Origin: Mycobacterium sp. HUMS_12744610 | GTDB taxonomy: Bacteria > Actinomycetota > Actinomycetes > Mycobacteriales > Mycobacteriaceae | Assembly (NCBI RefSeq): GCF_041206865.1 | Contig: NZ_JBGEDP010000001.1 | Coordinates: 3,534,001 to 3,598,000 of the forward strand | DNA: 64,000 nt | Reading direction: 5' to 3' | In this document: positions 30,401 to 40,087 of the stretch, one piece after another | Position numbering within the stretch: position 1 is the first letter of the stretch | Layout: each line of letters opens with the position of its first letter | Program-made: the position numbers and the translations under genes | Notes under the pieces: model-generated | Told to the model about the DNA's origin: nothing | What the model saw: the letters and a program-made list of their open reading frames with translations, nothing else | The model's database searches: none

Positions 30401-33400
30401 TCGGACGCCGCGAGTGAGGCCGGGAAGGCCGGGAACGCGACGCCGGTGCACAGGTCCAGCAGCACCGGGTGAACCGGCTCGCTGCCGAGCTGTTCGGCCA
30501 GTTCGTCGCCGATGGCGATGTCGCCGACCGCCTCGCCGTCGCCGGACCACAGCGATTTCAGCGACGTGGCCCAGGTGGGGCCCCAGTGCAGCTCCAGGTC
30601 GGCGAAGGTGTCGAACAGCTGCTGCGGGCGCATGCGGCTCAACCGCTCGCAGGCGGCGTCGATGGATTCCGACGGCTCCGTCGCCGGCTCGTCGTCGATG
30701 CTGCCGGCGATGCGGCCGTCGGCGTTCAACGACCAGTCGGCCTCGCGGTCACCGTACGGACGGCTGTGCACCTGGAAGGTCCAGCCGCCGTCCTCGACCG
30801 GATGCAGGGTCAGCTGCACCTCCCGGGAACTCTTGTCGCCCAGGATGATCGGCTCGTAGAAGAAGACCTCGCGCACCTGCGCCGGCGCCCCGACGGCGGC
30901 CAGGGCCATCGCCGCATACGTGGCGCCGGGGACGACGACGGTGCCGTAGATGACGTGGTGCGAGAGCCACGGCTGCGTCTTGGTGGACCACCGGCTGGTG
31001 TAGACCATGTCACCGGAGGCGAGGTCCTTGACGCTGCCCAGGATTCCGGACCCGGCGGCGCCCTGACCGTCGACGCCGCGGATGTCGGCGTTCTTGGGCC
31101 AGAAGCGGCGGCGCTGGAAGGGATAGGTGGGCAGCGGGACCCGGCGGTGCGGCCGGTGATACAGGGCGGCGAACACCGGCCGATGCCCGGCCACGTAGGA
31201 CGCGGCCAGCGCTTCGGCGATCTGGCGCCGGTCCTCGGTGCCCTTGCGCAGGGAGACGACGGTGCGCGGGGTGGCCGAGGAATCCGGCCAGACCTGCACC
31301 GCGGCACCGGTCAGAACCGGTTGGGGCCCGATCTCCATCAGCACCGAGCAGCCCAGCGCCGCCACGGTCTGCACGCTTTCGGCGAACTGCACCGGCTGGC
31401 GGGAATGCCGCCGCCAATACTTCGCGTCCAGCGGGGTGTCCGCGTTGAGCACCGCGCCGGTGCGGTTGCACACCAGCGGCAGGAACGGCACCGCGAATTC
31501 GAACTTGCTTGCGTAGGCTTCGAATTCGTCGAGCACCGGATCCAGCAGCTCGGAATGGAAGGCGTGGCTGGTGTCCAGCCACGTGCAGCGGATCCCGTCG
31601 CCTTCGAGCTTGGCGACGACCTGTTCCAGGTCGGCGGCCGGACCCGACAGCACCGTGTTGGGGCCGTTGTAGGCCGCGACGGAAAGGTGCGGGAACTCCT
31701 CGGCGACGCGCTCCACCTGCTGGGCGTCGGCGAACACCGCGACCATCCGGCCGCCCTCGGGCAGGCTGCCGAACAGCCGGCCGCGCTCGGCCATCAGCCG
31801 TGCCCCGTCCTCGATGCTGAACACCCCGGCCACACAGGCCGCCGCGTACTGGCCCACGCTGTGGCCCAGCACCACGTCGGGCTCGATGCCCCACGACTGC
31901 CACAGCCGGGCCAGGCCCATCTCGACGGCGAACAGCGCCGGCTGCGCAAAAGAGGTGTGCCGCAGCGCTTCTCCGTTGTCGAGATCGAACATGACCTCCA
32001 GCAGCGGGCGCGGCAGCATGCCGTCGACCGCGTCGGCGCACCGCTGCACGGTCTCGGCGAACACCGGCTCGGTGTCGAACAACTCGCGCGCCATCCCCGG
32101 GTACTGGCTGCCCTGCCCGGTGAACAACCACGCCGTCTTCGGCGGGTCACCGCACTCGCCACGCACCGCGCCGGGGCCAAGCCGGTTCTCGGCCAGCCCG
32201 GCCAGCAGCTCACGGGCGCCCTCGACCGAATCCACGACCAGCGCGGCCCGGTGCTCGAAGTGCGAACGGCCCACCCCGGCGGTGTAGCACACGTCGGTGA
32301 TGTCGACGTCCGGGTGCGCACCCAGCCAGTCCCCGTAGCGCTGCGCCAACGCCGTCAGCGCCTGCGGTGAGCGCGCCGACAGCGGCAAGACGCCGACACG
32401 GTCGGCGGCGGCGCCCGACTCCGGTGCCACGATCACGTCGGCGGCGGCCGCCGGCTTCGCCGGCGCCTCCTCGATCAGCACGTGGGCGTTGGTGCCGGAG
32501 AACCCGAAGGAGCTCACCCCGGCGCGGCGCGGCCGGCCGTTGGCGTGCCACGGCATCGCCTTGTCGACGACCCGCACCGGCAGCGAGGCCCAAGGGATGT
32601 TCGGCGACGGCGTCTCGAAGTGCAGGTTCTGCGGCAGCATTTCGTGCTGCAGCGACAGCACGACCTTGATCAGGCCGGCGATGCCAGCCGCCGACTCGAG
32701 GTGGCCGATGTTGCTCTTCACCGATCCGATCAGCAGCGGCCGGTCCGCGTCGCGGTTGGCGCCGTAGACGGCCGCGGCGGCCTGCACCTCGATGGGATCG
32801 CCCAGCGAGGTGCCCGTCCCGTGCGCCTCGAGGTAGTCGACCTCCCCGCCGGACAGCCCGGCGCGGGCCAGCGTGGTGGCGATGAGGCGTTGCTGCGCGC
32901 CGCCGTTGGGCACGGTCAAACCGCTGGAGGCGCCGTCCTGGTTGACCGCGGTGCCGCGGATGACCGCGCAGATCCGGTCGCCGTCGCGCTCGGCGTCGCT
33001 GAGCCGCTTGAGCACCAGGACCCCGCAGCCCTCGCTGCGGGCGTAGCCGTTGGCGAGGGCGTCGAAGGTCTTGCATCGGCCGTCGGCGGCCAGCATCCTG
33101 GCGCGCGAGGTGGCGACGATGGACGCCGGGCTCACCAGCACGTTGACCCCACCGGCCAGCGCCATGTCGCAGTCACCGGAGTGCAAGGCCTGGCAGGCCT
33201 GATGCACGGCGACCAGCGACGCGCTGCAGGCGGTGTCGACCGCCATCGCCGGGCCTTCCAGCCCGAGCGCGAACGCGACCCGGCCCGCGATGACGTTGAG
33301 CGCGTTGCCGGTGATGAAGTGGGCTTCGATGGTCTCGACCGAGTTGGCGTTGAGCAGTTGCGAGTATTCGTTGGCGGCCACGCCCACGAAAACGCCGCTC

Positions 33401-36400
33401 TTGCTGCCGCGCAACGACGCCGGCGAATACCCGGCCCGTTCGAGGGCCTCCCACACGATTTCGAGCATCAACCGCTGCTGCGGGTCCATCCACACGGCCT
33501 CGCGCGGGGAGATGCCGAAGAACTCCGGGTCGAATCCGTCGACCCCTTCCAGGTAGCCGCCGTAGCGCGTGTAGATCTTGCCCGGCGCCTCGGGGTCCGG
33601 GTCGTAGTACTCGTCGACGTCGAAGCGGTCCTCCGGGATCTCGCGGATCGCATCGACGGCGCCGGCCAGTTCCTCCCAGAACGCCTCGGGATCGGGCGCG
33701 CCCGGGAAGCGGCAGGCCACCGCGACGATCGCGATCGGCTCGTCGGCGTGGGTCGTGACGACCGCGGCCGGCTGGGCCGGTGCTGCGGCGCCCGCATCGG
33801 CGGCCGCCTTCCCGTCGATGCCGAGGACGTCGCGCAGCAGGAAGTCCGCCACGTCGACCAGGCGCGGATAGTCCATCGCCAGGGTCGACGGCAGCTCCTT
33901 GCCCACGGCGCGCTCGACGCGGCGCCGCATTTCGACGGCCATCAGCGAGTCCATGCCGAGATCGAAGAACCCGGCCTCCTCGCGGATCCCCGCCGCGTCG
34001 ATCCGCGTCACCTCCGCGACGACGTCGCGCAGGTAGTCCACGACGAGCTTCTTGCGCTGCTGCACGGGGGCGGCGGCGAGCCGGTCGACCAGCTGGGTGC
34101 CCCCCGACGCCGACGCCGGCGCCGACTCCGACTGGGGCACCTCGCGTTCCAGCTGCGCCAGGAAGGCCCGCTTGCCCGCCATCTGGTAGAGCGGCAGGAA
34201 GCTGGCCCAGTCGATTCGGGCCACGACTCCCTGCACGGCCCCGTTCGCGGACGATGCCATGAGGTCGGCCATCCCCGCCAGCGCGTCGGCGGGCGACAAA
34301 CCCCGGACGCCGCGCTTGTCCAGGTGAGCGCGGGATTCCTCGTCGGCCATGCCCGCCGACCCCGACACCCATGGCCCGAAGTTGACGCTGATGCCCGGGA
34401 CACCCTGCGCACGCTGCCGCCAGGCCAGCCCGTCGAGGAAGGCGTTGGCCGCCCCGTAGGCGCTCTGCCCGAAGCTGCCCCACACCCCGGAGATCGAGGA
34501 GGTGCTCAGGAAGAAGTCCAGCTTGACGTCGGCGGTGGCCTCGGCCAAATACCAGGCGCCCCAGACCTTTCCGGCGAAGACGCGGTCCACCTCGTCGTCG
34601 GTCAGGGTCTGCAGCGGGGTGTTGCCGATCTCGCCGGCGGCGTGCACGATGCCGGCCAGCGGCGGCAGTTCGGCCTGCACGGTGGTCATCAGCCGGGCCA
34701 CGTCGTGCGGATTGCCGACGTCGGCGGCGACGACGCGCACGTCACAGCCCTGCTGTTCGCGCAGGGCGTCGATGCGCTGCTGCGCGTCCTCGTTCGGTGC
34801 GCGCCGGCTGGTCAGCACGAGATGCCGGGCCCCGTGCGCGGCCAGGTAGCCGGCAACCTCCAGGCCGATCGCGCCCAGCCCGCCGGTCACCAGGTACGTC
34901 GCGTCGTCGCGCAATGCCATCGGTGTTGCGTTCGGCAACCCCGCGCGCCGGGTCAGCCGGGGCACGAAGGCCGCCTGGTCGCGCAACGCGAACTGATCCT
35001 CACCGGCCGGGGCGGCCACCAGTTGGTCGACCAGCCGTGACCACTGGTCGGCGCCGGCGGCGGACAGGTCCGCCAGCCCGCCCCACTGGCGCGGATATTC
35101 CAGGGCGGCGGCGCGACCGAAGCCCCACAGGCAGGACTGCACCGGTGACACCGCGTCCGCGTCCGTGACCCGTTGCGCGCCGCGGGTGACCAACCAGATG
35201 GGTGCGCGCAGTTCGGCGGCGGCCGCGGCGCGGAAGAGCCGCCGGGTCCCGCCCAGGATGCGGTGCTGCATGCGCAGCAGCGATTGCGTCGACGGCGCGG
35301 TGTCCGAGTCGAGGGCCGCGACGTGCAGGATCCGCAGCTCCGCGTCGTCTGCCGCCGCGGTGCGCAGCGTCGCTTCGAGCTGTTGCTCGTCCGCGTCGGA
35401 CATCGGCAGCCCGAGAATCTGGGACCGGTGCCCGCGCGCGGTCAGCGCGTCGACCAACGGCTGGGCCGCCGCGGCGTCGTCGCTGATCAGCAGCCAGGCG
35501 GCGCCCTCGCCCGCGCGCGCGGCCCCGGCCGCGGCCTTCTCCCAGCGGATCTCGTAGCGCGAGTCGGCGATGGACTGGGTGCTGCGCTGCTGGTTGTGTT
35601 GCGCGGCAAGCTCTCTGAGCACCGCGACGGTCTGCTGCTGGTCGCCGTTGGTGCGGCCCAACAGCGCGGCGAGTTCCTCGAACTGGCCGTCCTCGAGCAG
35701 CCGGACGGCGTCGGTGCGCATCGCCGATCCCTGCTGGGGGGCCTGTTGGGTGTGCGGTGTCCGCTCCTCCCGGAACCAGTACTGGCGGTGCTGGAACGGG
35801 TAGGTGGGCAGGTCGAGCTTGCGCACCGCTCCGTGCGCCAGGGCGCCGAAGTCGGGCACGTGGCCGGCGACGTAGGCGTTGGCGAGGGCTTCGGTGATCT
35901 GGCGGTGGTCGGCGGTGTTTTTCCGCAGCGACGCGATCGCGCGCGGGGCGGTGGCCGGGTCGGGCCAGGCGCGCAGCGCCGCGGCGGTGAGCACCGGCTG
36001 CGGACCGATCTCGAGCAGCACCGCGCAGCTCAGGTCGGCCAGGGTGCGCACGCTCTTGGAGAACTCGACCGGCTGGCGGGCGTGGCGGCGCCAGTAGGCG
36101 CCGTCCAGCTTCGCGCTCCGGCCCAGGGCCCCGCCAGTGCGGTTGCACACCAAAGTCCGCTGCGGCGAACGGTATTCGAACCGGTTCGCATACGCCTCGA
36201 ACTCGTCGAGGATCGGGTCCAGCAGCGCCGAGTGGAACGCGTGGCTGGTGTCCAGCCAGTCGCAGCGCACACCGTCGTCTTCCAGGCCCTCCAGCGCCCG
36301 CTCCAGGTCCTCCGCGGGACCCGACAGCACGGTGTTGGCGCCGTTGTAGGCGGCCACCGACAGGCTCGGGTACTCGTCGGTCAGGCTCTCCACACGCTCG

Positions 36401-38472
36401 GGGGCGGCGAAGATCGCGACCATGCGGCCACCGGCGGGCAGGCTGCCGAACAGCCGGCCGCGCTCGGCCATCAGCAGCGCCCCGTCCTCGAGGCTGAACA
36501 CGCCCGCGACACACGCGGCCGAGTACTGGCCCACGCTGTGGCCCAGCACCACGTCGGGTTCGAACCCCCAGGACTGCCAGAGCCGGGCCAGGCCCATCTC
36601 CACCGCGAACAACGCGGGCTGGGCGTAGGTGGTCAGCCGCAGGGTGTCTTCGTGTTCCGGGTCGAAAATGACGTCCAGCAGCGGCTTTTCGAGCACGCCG
36701 GCGATCGCCTCCGCGCACCGGGTCATCGTCTCGGCGAACACCGGCTCGGTCTCGAACAACTCCTTGGCCATGCCGGTGTACTGGCTGCCCTGGCCGGTGA
36801 ACAGCCACGCCGTCTTCGGCTTGTCGACGCAGTCCCCGCGCACCAGACCGGGCGCCGGGCGGTCGTCGGCCAGCGCACCGAGGGCCTCGCGCGCGGATTC
36901 GGTCGAGTTGACCAGCAGGGCGGCGCGGTGCTCGAAGTGGGAGCGACCCGCACCGGCGGTGAAGCAGATGTCGGCCAACGGGGCGTCCGGGTGCTCGGCC
37001 AGCCAGCCGCGGTAGTCCTGCGCGAGCTGCACCAGGGCTTCCGGGTTGCGCGCCGAGAGCGGCAACAGGGAAAAGCGCCGGTCGTCGGACGGCGCCGGGG
37101 CCGCGGCCGCCTGGCTCACCTCGGCGGGGGCTTCGGAGATGATGACGTGGGAGTTGGTGCCGGAGAACCCGAACGAGCTGACGCCGGCGATGCGGGGTCG
37201 CCCGTCGCGCACCCAGGGGGTGGCCTCGTCGACTACCCGCACGGGAAGCCGGTCCCAGGGGATGTGCGGCGACGGCTTCTGGAAGTGCAGGTGCTTCGGC
37301 AACACCTCGTGCTCGAGCGCCAGGATGACCTTGATGACGCCCGCGATCCCCGCGGCCGCCTCCAGGTGCCCGATATTGGTCTTCACCGACCCGATCAACA
37401 GCGGCCGGCCGGCCTCGCGCCCCTTGCCGAAGGCCGCGCCGGCGGCCTGGACCTCGATGGGGTCGCCCAGTGAGGTCCCGGTGCCGTGCGCCTCCAGGTA
37501 TCCCACGTCGCCGGGGGCGACGCCCGCGGACGCCAGTGCCTCGGCGATCACGCGTTGCTGCGCCACACCGTTGGGTACCGTGAGACCACCCGACGCGCCG
37601 TCCTGGTTGATCGCGCTGCCGCGGATCACGGCCCGGATCCGGTCGCCGTCGCGGAGCGCGTCCGCGAGGCGCTTGACGACGATGACGCCGCAGCCCTCGC
37701 CGCGCACATACCCGTCGGCGGACGCGTCGAAGGTCTTGCACTTGCCGTCGGGCGCGAGCATGTGCGCGTGGGAGAAGGTCATCGCGGTCTTGGCGCTCAG
37801 CAGCGCGTTCGCGCCGCCGGCCAGCGCGAGGTCACATTCGCCGTAGCGCAGCGCCTGGCACGCCTGGTGGATCGCGACCAGCGACGAGCTGCACGCCGTG
37901 TCAACGGTGACCGCCGGGCCCTGCAGGCCCAGCCCGTAGCTGATCCGGCCCGCGCCCGCGGCCGCCGACGTCCCGATCGCGACGTACGCCTCGATGTCCT
38001 CGTAGCTCAGCTGTTCGGAGATCAATCCCAGATAGTCGTGGGTGCCCAGGCCCATGAACACGCCGGTCTTGGTGTTCGCCAGAGACGACGGCGCGGTGCC
38101 CGAGTGCTCGACCGCTTGCCACGCCGTCTCCAGCAGCAGCCGGTGCTGCGGGTCGATCAACATGGTTTCCCGGTTCGACAACCCGAAGAAGGGCGCGTCG
38201 AAACCCGTGACGTCCTCGATGAATCCCGCCCGGCGGGTCACGATCTTGCCGGGCGCGTCGGGGTCGGGGTCGTAGAACTCGTTGACGTCCCAGCGGTCGG
38301 AGGGAACCTCCGAAATCGCGTCCCGCCCCTGCTGGAGCACATCCCAGAACTCGTCGACGTCCGCGGCGCCCGGGAAGCGCGCCGCGTAGCCGATGATCGC
38401 GAAACCCTCTGGTTCGCGCGGGCGGGTGGGTGATCCGTTGGTCGGCAGGGCCCCGTTCTGGTTTTCGGTCAT
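27448..38472 (-). CDS. Bimodular type I polyketide synthase: KS-AT-KR-ACP / KS-AT-DH-ER-KR-ACP
   Basis: 3674 residues, ATG 38472. Module 1: KS (DTACSSS at ~194), AT (GHSVGQ at ~644), a linker, KR (TGGLGAIG at ~1195) and ACP (GMDSL at ~1507). Module 2: KS (DTACSAS at ~1750), AT (~2204), DH (~2500), ER (IHAASGGVG at ~3127), KR (~3312) and ACP (GTDSL at ~3614). Both AT domains carry HAFH, the malonyl-type motif. No thioesterase. The layout recalls the single large Pks of mycobacterial GPL loci, which extends the lipid chain. The expected net action is two malonyl extensions, one to a hydroxyl and one fully reduced. Its start overlaps the stop of a decayed mbtH fragment (ATGA), so translation is probably coupled. 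Confidence 0.93.
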   Translation of the reverse strand: MTENQNGALPTNGSPTRPREPEGFAIIGYAARFPGAADVDEFWDVLQQGRDAISEVPSDRWDVNEFYDPDPDAPGKIVTRRAGFIEDVTGFDAPFFGLSNRETMLIDPQHRLLLETAWQAVEHSGTAPSSLANTKTGVFMGLGTHDYLGLISEQLSYEDIEAYVAIGTSAAAGAGRISYGLGLQGPAVTVDTACSSSLVAIHQACQALRYGECDLALAGGANALLSAKTAMTFSHAHMLAPDGKCKTFDASADGYVRGEGCGVIVVKRLADALRDGDRIRAVIRGSAINQDGASGGLTVPNGVAQQRVIAEALASAGVAPGDVGYLEAHGTGTSLGDPIEVQAAGAAFGKGREAGRPLLIGSVKTNIGHLEAAAGIAGVIKVILALEHEVLPKHLHFQKPSPHIPWDRLPVRVVDEATPWVRDGRPRIAGVSSFGFSGTNSHVIISEAPAEVSQAAAAPAPSDDRRFSLLPLSARNPEALVQLAQDYRGWLAEHPDAPLADICFTAGAGRSHFEHRAALLVNSTESAREALGALADDRPAPGLVRGDCVDKPKTAWLFTGQGSQYTGMAKELFETEPVFAETMTRCAEAIAGVLEKPLLDVIFDPEHEDTLRLTTYAQPALFAVEMGLARLWQSWGFEPDVVLGHSVGQYSAACVAGVFSLEDGALLMAERGRLFGSLPAGGRMVAIFAAPERVESLTDEYPSLSVAAYNGANTVLSGPAEDLERALEGLEDDGVRCDWLDTSHAFHSALLDPILDEFEAYANRFEYRSPQRTLVCNRTGGALGRSAKLDGAYWRRHARQPVEFSKSVRTLADLSCAVLLEIGPQPVLTAAALRAWPDPATAPRAIASLRKNTADHRQITEALANAYVAGHVPDFGALAHGAVRKLDLPTYPFQHRQYWFREERTPHTQQAPQQGSAMRTDAVRLLEDGQFEELAALLGRTNGDQQQTVAVLRELAAQHNQQRSTQSIADSRYEIRWEKAAAGAARAGEGAAWLLISDDAAAAQPLVDALTARGHRSQILGLPMSDADEQQLEATLRTAAADDAELRILHVAALDSDTAPSTQSLLRMQHRILGGTRRLFRAAAAAELRAPIWLVTRGAQRVTDADAVSPVQSCLWGFGRAAALEYPRQWGGLADLSAAGADQWSRLVDQLVAAPAGEDQFALRDQAAFVPRLTRRAGLPNATPMALRDDATYLVTGGLGAIGLEVAGYLAAHGARHLVLTSRRAPNEDAQQRIDALREQQGCDVRVVAADVGNPHDVARLMTTVQAELPPLAGIVHAAGEIGNTPLQTLTDDEVDRVFAGKVWGAWYLAEATADVKLDFFLSTSSISGVWGSFGQSAYGAANAFLDGLAWRQRAQGVPGISVNFGPWVSGSAGMADEESRAHLDKRGVRGLSPADALAGMADLMASSANGAVQGVVARIDWASFLPLYQMAGKRAFLAQLEREVPQSESAPASASGGTQLVDRLAAAPVQQRKKLVVDYLRDVVAEVTRIDAAGIREEAGFFDLGMDSLMAVEMRRRVERAVGKELPSTLAMDYPRLVDVADFLLRDVLGIDGKAAADAGAAAPAQPAAVVTTHADEPIAIVAVACRFPGAPDPEAFWEELAGAVDAIREIPEDRFDVDEYYDPDPEAPGKIYTRYGGYLEGVDGFDPEFFGISPREAVWMDPQQRLMLEIVWEALERAGYSPASLRGSKSGVFVGVAANEYSQLLNANSVETIEAHFITGNALNVIAGRVAFALGLEGPAMAVDTACSASLVAVHQACQALHSGDCDMALAGGVNVLVSPASIVATSRARMLAADGRCKTFDALANGYARSEGCGVLVLKRLSDAERDGDRICAVIRGTAVNQDGASSGLTVPNGGAQQRLIATTLARAGLSGGEVDYLEAHGTGTSLGDPIEVQAAAAVYGANRDADRPLLIGSVKSNIGHLESAAGIAGLIKVVLSLQHEMLPQNLHFETPSPNIPWASLPVRVVDKAMPWHANGRPRRAGVSSFGFSGTNAHVLIEEAPAKPAAAADVIVAPESGAAADRVGVLPLSARSPQALTALAQRYGDWLGAHPDVDITDVCYTAGVGRSHFEHRAALVVDSVEGARELLAGLAENRLGPGAVRGECGDPPKTAWLFTGQGSQYPGMARELFDTEPVFAETVQRCADAVDGMLPRPLLEVMFDLDNGEALRHTSFAQPALFAVEMGLARLWQSWGIEPDVVLGHSVGQYAAACVAGVFSIEDGARLMAERGRLFGSLPEGGRMVAVFADAQQVERVAEEFPHLSVAAYNGPNTVLSGPAADLEQVVAKLEGDGIRCTWLDTSHAFHSELLDPVLDEFEAYASKFEFAVPFLPLVCNRTGAVLNADTPLDAKYWRRHSRQPVQFAESVQTVAALGCSVLMEIGPQPVLTGAAVQVWPDSSATPRTVVSLRKGTEDRRQIAEALAASYVAGHRPVFAALYHRPHRRVPLPTYPFQRRRFWPKNADIRGVDGQGAAGSGILGSVKDLASGDMVYTSRWSTKTQPWLSHHVIYGTVVVPGATYAAMALAAVGAPAQVREVFFYEPIILGDKSSREVQLTLHPVEDGGWTFQVHSRPYGDREADWSLNADGRIAGSIDDEPATEPSESIDAACERLSRMRPQQLFDTFADLELHWGPTWATSLKSLWSGDGEAVGDIAIGDELAEQLGSEPVHPVLLDLCTGVAFPAFPASLAASEDGLPDLFLPLRYGRVELREKLPKRFYCRARWQSGGSDSETQVFDLDFVDRDGRQLGSIREFAVKRAPREALLRGLGGDATRNLYTLGWEEVPAPAPGTAAKGDGTWLIAGFDELAADVPGSVTLDRGTDAEAWKQQLVQAQERGAPVSGIVWRSANRPTAEESSDDFAARVETEIDQLLAVVRTLLAQQDLKLTGGLWIVTERAVATESGEPVDPAQAALWGLGRTVITEQPSLRCRLVDSDGFDDNAHSLAGLLGAALEEPELALRQGKYWVPRLLPWSRSGHLAIPRAADFYLAPTERGAIDNLRLNETHVAPPEAGQVQIRVEAAGLNFRDVLNVLGLYPGDPGQIGGGDLAGVVTEFGAGVTGFEVGQRVFGFMPGSFATRVNVPAQFLAPVPDGVSGVGAATIPAGALTTRLAFDWAQVGPGDRVLIHAASGGVGLAAIQIAQQRGATVFATASTYKRAKLREMGVQYIYDSRSTDFADQILADTGGAGVTVVLNSLTNEGFIAATVRATAQGGRFAEIAKRDIWTREQMAAARPDISYEIIALDACIENEPERVGKLLHEVADSMANGELAPIAVEVYPVTEAKTAFRRMQQARHVGKIVLQMPQPLQPRGDRTYLITGGLGALGLFTAAHLAQLGAGDIVLTSRRAPDADAQQAIDDIVERHRCRIHVFTADVGDEAQVEALLQRIRAELPPLAGVAHLAGVLDDALLTQQNVEHFRTTLAPKAFGARYLDRLTTDDDLDFFILYSSAASVLGSPGQANYATANALLDGLAVDRRAQGLPATGINWGPWAKGGMATSHAARANLSAQGLIPLEPAAALNALSEVVANGTGQATVIKANWQRAAKGLGASRPSLLAHVLPSAATATRGDSELLRQLNEVPESERGSFLTDYLRREVQQFLRLAQPPAATSRFLELGTDSLMAVEFSNRLLPQFGGAFTISATAVFDYPTIGALAEYLAGQVPESDEVQSFGASEPAQ

Positions 38473-38561
38473 TTCCGACCGCCCATCGTCTCGGGGTGCC
38501 TATCGTCGTTGACCAAGACGAAAATGCTGCCACTGCGATCGCTGAACGGATTGATGCTCAA
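38469..38561 (-). pseudogene. Truncated MbtH-like fragment, leader of the bimodular PKS
   Basis: Thirty codons from TTG 38561 (GGAG upstream) to TGA 38469, reading LSINPFSDRSGSIFVLVNDD, then a non-homologous tail HPETMGGRK. The first 20 residues align with the intact MbtH at 25370-25594; the remaining two thirds of the family are missing. The intact gene starts at a GTG where this copy has GTTG, an inserted T, leaving TTG as the likely start. The TGA overlaps the PKS ATG as ATGA. As a protein it cannot be a working MbtH; it may survive only as a translated leader. Confidence 0.75.
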
Positions 38562-38577
38562 CCGCGTCTCCAGTCCC

Positions 38578-38614
38578 CTACTCGACATGGGTGTAACAAG
38601 TCCTAAACCATACT
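38578..38614 (-). promoter_or_regulatory. 37-bp conserved element upstream of the PKS leader
   Basis: Second copy of the element at 25613-25649, the same distance upstream of the mbtH homology. With the leader fragment it shows that promoter and mbtH 5' end were copied together in front of the PKS. Confidence 0.5.
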
Positions 38615-38777
38615 TCCCTGCTGAGACGCGTGTCACCCGAATGGGCAATTGGTGCGCGGCGCAGCACACCGGCACCGGCACATAGGGCGTGGCCTGCGGC
38701 GATGGGTTTCGCTTGCCGTCGTGGGTGCCGCGAGCTGACAAGTAGGCGCGGACAACGGCGAAACCGCGAATCGTGGA

Positions 38778-40046
38778 TCAGCCGACCCGTTTGGAGCGGG
38801 CGAGATCTTCCAGCAGATCGGCGGCGGCGGCGACGCTCTTGGCGGGCTCGGTCATGCGGGTGGCGAGTTCACGGGCCCGGGCCGCGCATTCCGGGGCGAG
38901 GATGGTGCGCAGATCCGCGACCAGGGTTTCCTCGGTAGCGGCCGAGAACCGCCGGGCGGTGCCCACCCTCAGCTGTTTGACCCGAGATCCCGAGAGCGTC
39001 TGGTCCATGTCCGTCGGAAGGATCAGCGTGGGGGCTCCCGCGCGCAGGCCGGTGGCCGTGGTGCCCGTGCCCCCGTGGTGGACGACGGCGCGGCAGGCGG
39101 GAAAGACGGTCGAGAAGTTCACCGCTCCCACGACCTTGACGTGGTCGGGATGGGGGACGCCGCCGAAGTCGGTGCCGGCGGCGGCCACCAGCGCCCGCTC
39201 GCCCAGCCGCGCGCAGGCCGCGCCGATCATGGCGATCGTCTCGGCCGGGGATGCGACCGGGGTGCTGCCGAACCCGAAGTAGATCGGGGGCGTTCCGGCG
39301 GCGATCCAGGACGCGATCTCCTCGTCGGTGTCCGTCGCCAACCCCAGCGTCAGCGCGCCGACAAAGGGGCGCTGCCGCTCGTATTGCGCCCATTCGGCCG
39401 CCAGCCCGGGGAAGAGCGCCTCGTCGTAGCCCTGGATTTCCAGCGATCCGCGTTCGGTGATCCGTCGCGGCGCCGACCCCTTCGCCTTCGGTAGGCCCAG
39501 GTCGCGGCGCAGGGCGTCCTCGGCCTTTTTCACCCCGCGCCACGACACCCACCAGAACGCCGCCACCGCCGAACGCCGCAGCGGCGCCGGCAGGAATACC
39601 AGGGTCTGGCCATTGGGCCGCAGCGGGAAGTAATGCAACGTGGCCAGGGGAATGCCGTAATACTCCGCGACGTTGGCGGCGGCGTCCTCGAAGTTGATGC
39701 CGCTGAATATGAGGTCGGCCCCGTCCGCCAGCGACACCAGCGTCGTGCTCATCTCCTGCCAGGCCCGCAGCAGCGGCCCCGAGATCTCCAGCCGCGACCT
39801 CACCAGATCCCGGACCCGCCAGGGGTGGCTGAAAAAGCACGTCCAGAACTCGCGGTGCGCGTCCAGGATCGAGCGCGCCTCCGGCCCGAACCCGACGGCC
39901 GCAACCCCGGCCGCCTCCGTGAAGCCGACCAGGTCGGGCGGGACGGCCATGCAGACCTCGTGCCCCCGGCGCACCAGTTCGCGACCGACGGCGAGGTTGG
40001 GCTCGACATCGCCGCGACTCCCCCAGCTCGCCAGGACGAACTTCAT
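38778..40046 (-). CDS. GT1-family glycosyltransferase (copy 1)
   Basis: 422 residues, ATG 40046 (MKFVLASWGSRGDVEPNLAV). The frame stays open upstream into the methyltransferase gene, but the family always starts at this MKFVLA segment, as does the paralog at 62689. N-terminal acceptor half with GRELVRRGHEV; C-terminal UDP/TDP-sugar half with YFGFGSTPV at ~265, AVVHHGGTGTTATGLRAGAP at ~345 and DQTLSG. This is the pattern of mycobacterial GPL and lipooligosaccharide rhamnosyl/6-deoxytalosyl transferases (GtfA/GtfB, Rv1524 and Rv1526c relatives). It should move a deoxyhexose from a nucleotide sugar to the lipid at the cytoplasmic membrane face. Follows the TylF-like gene by 41 bp, same strand, likely co-transcribed. 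Confidence 0.9.
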   Translation of the reverse strand: MKFVLASWGSRGDVEPNLAVGRELVRRGHEVCMAVPPDLVGFTEAAGVAAVGFGPEARSILDAHREFWTCFFSHPWRVRDLVRSRLEISGPLLRAWQEMSTTLVSLADGADLIFSGINFEDAAANVAEYYGIPLATLHYFPLRPNGQTLVFLPAPLRRSAVAAFWWVSWRGVKKAEDALRRDLGLPKAKGSAPRRITERGSLEIQGYDEALFPGLAAEWAQYERQRPFVGALTLGLATDTDEEIASWIAAGTPPIYFGFGSTPVASPAETIAMIGAACARLGERALVAAAGTDFGGVPHPDHVKVVGAVNFSTVFPACRAVVHHGGTGTTATGLRAGAPTLILPTDMDQTLSGSRVKQLRVGTARRFSAATEETLVADLRTILAPECAARARELATRMTEPAKSVAAAADLLEDLARSKRVG

Positions 40047-40087
40047 AGCGGAGCCGGGAACCCGGCGCACGACCGAGGGCCCGCCAT

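Noticed and set aside
27811..30417. Long plus-strand open frames opposite the bimodular PKS
   Set aside because: Same shadow effect; the minus strand carries an unbroken chain of PKS domains.
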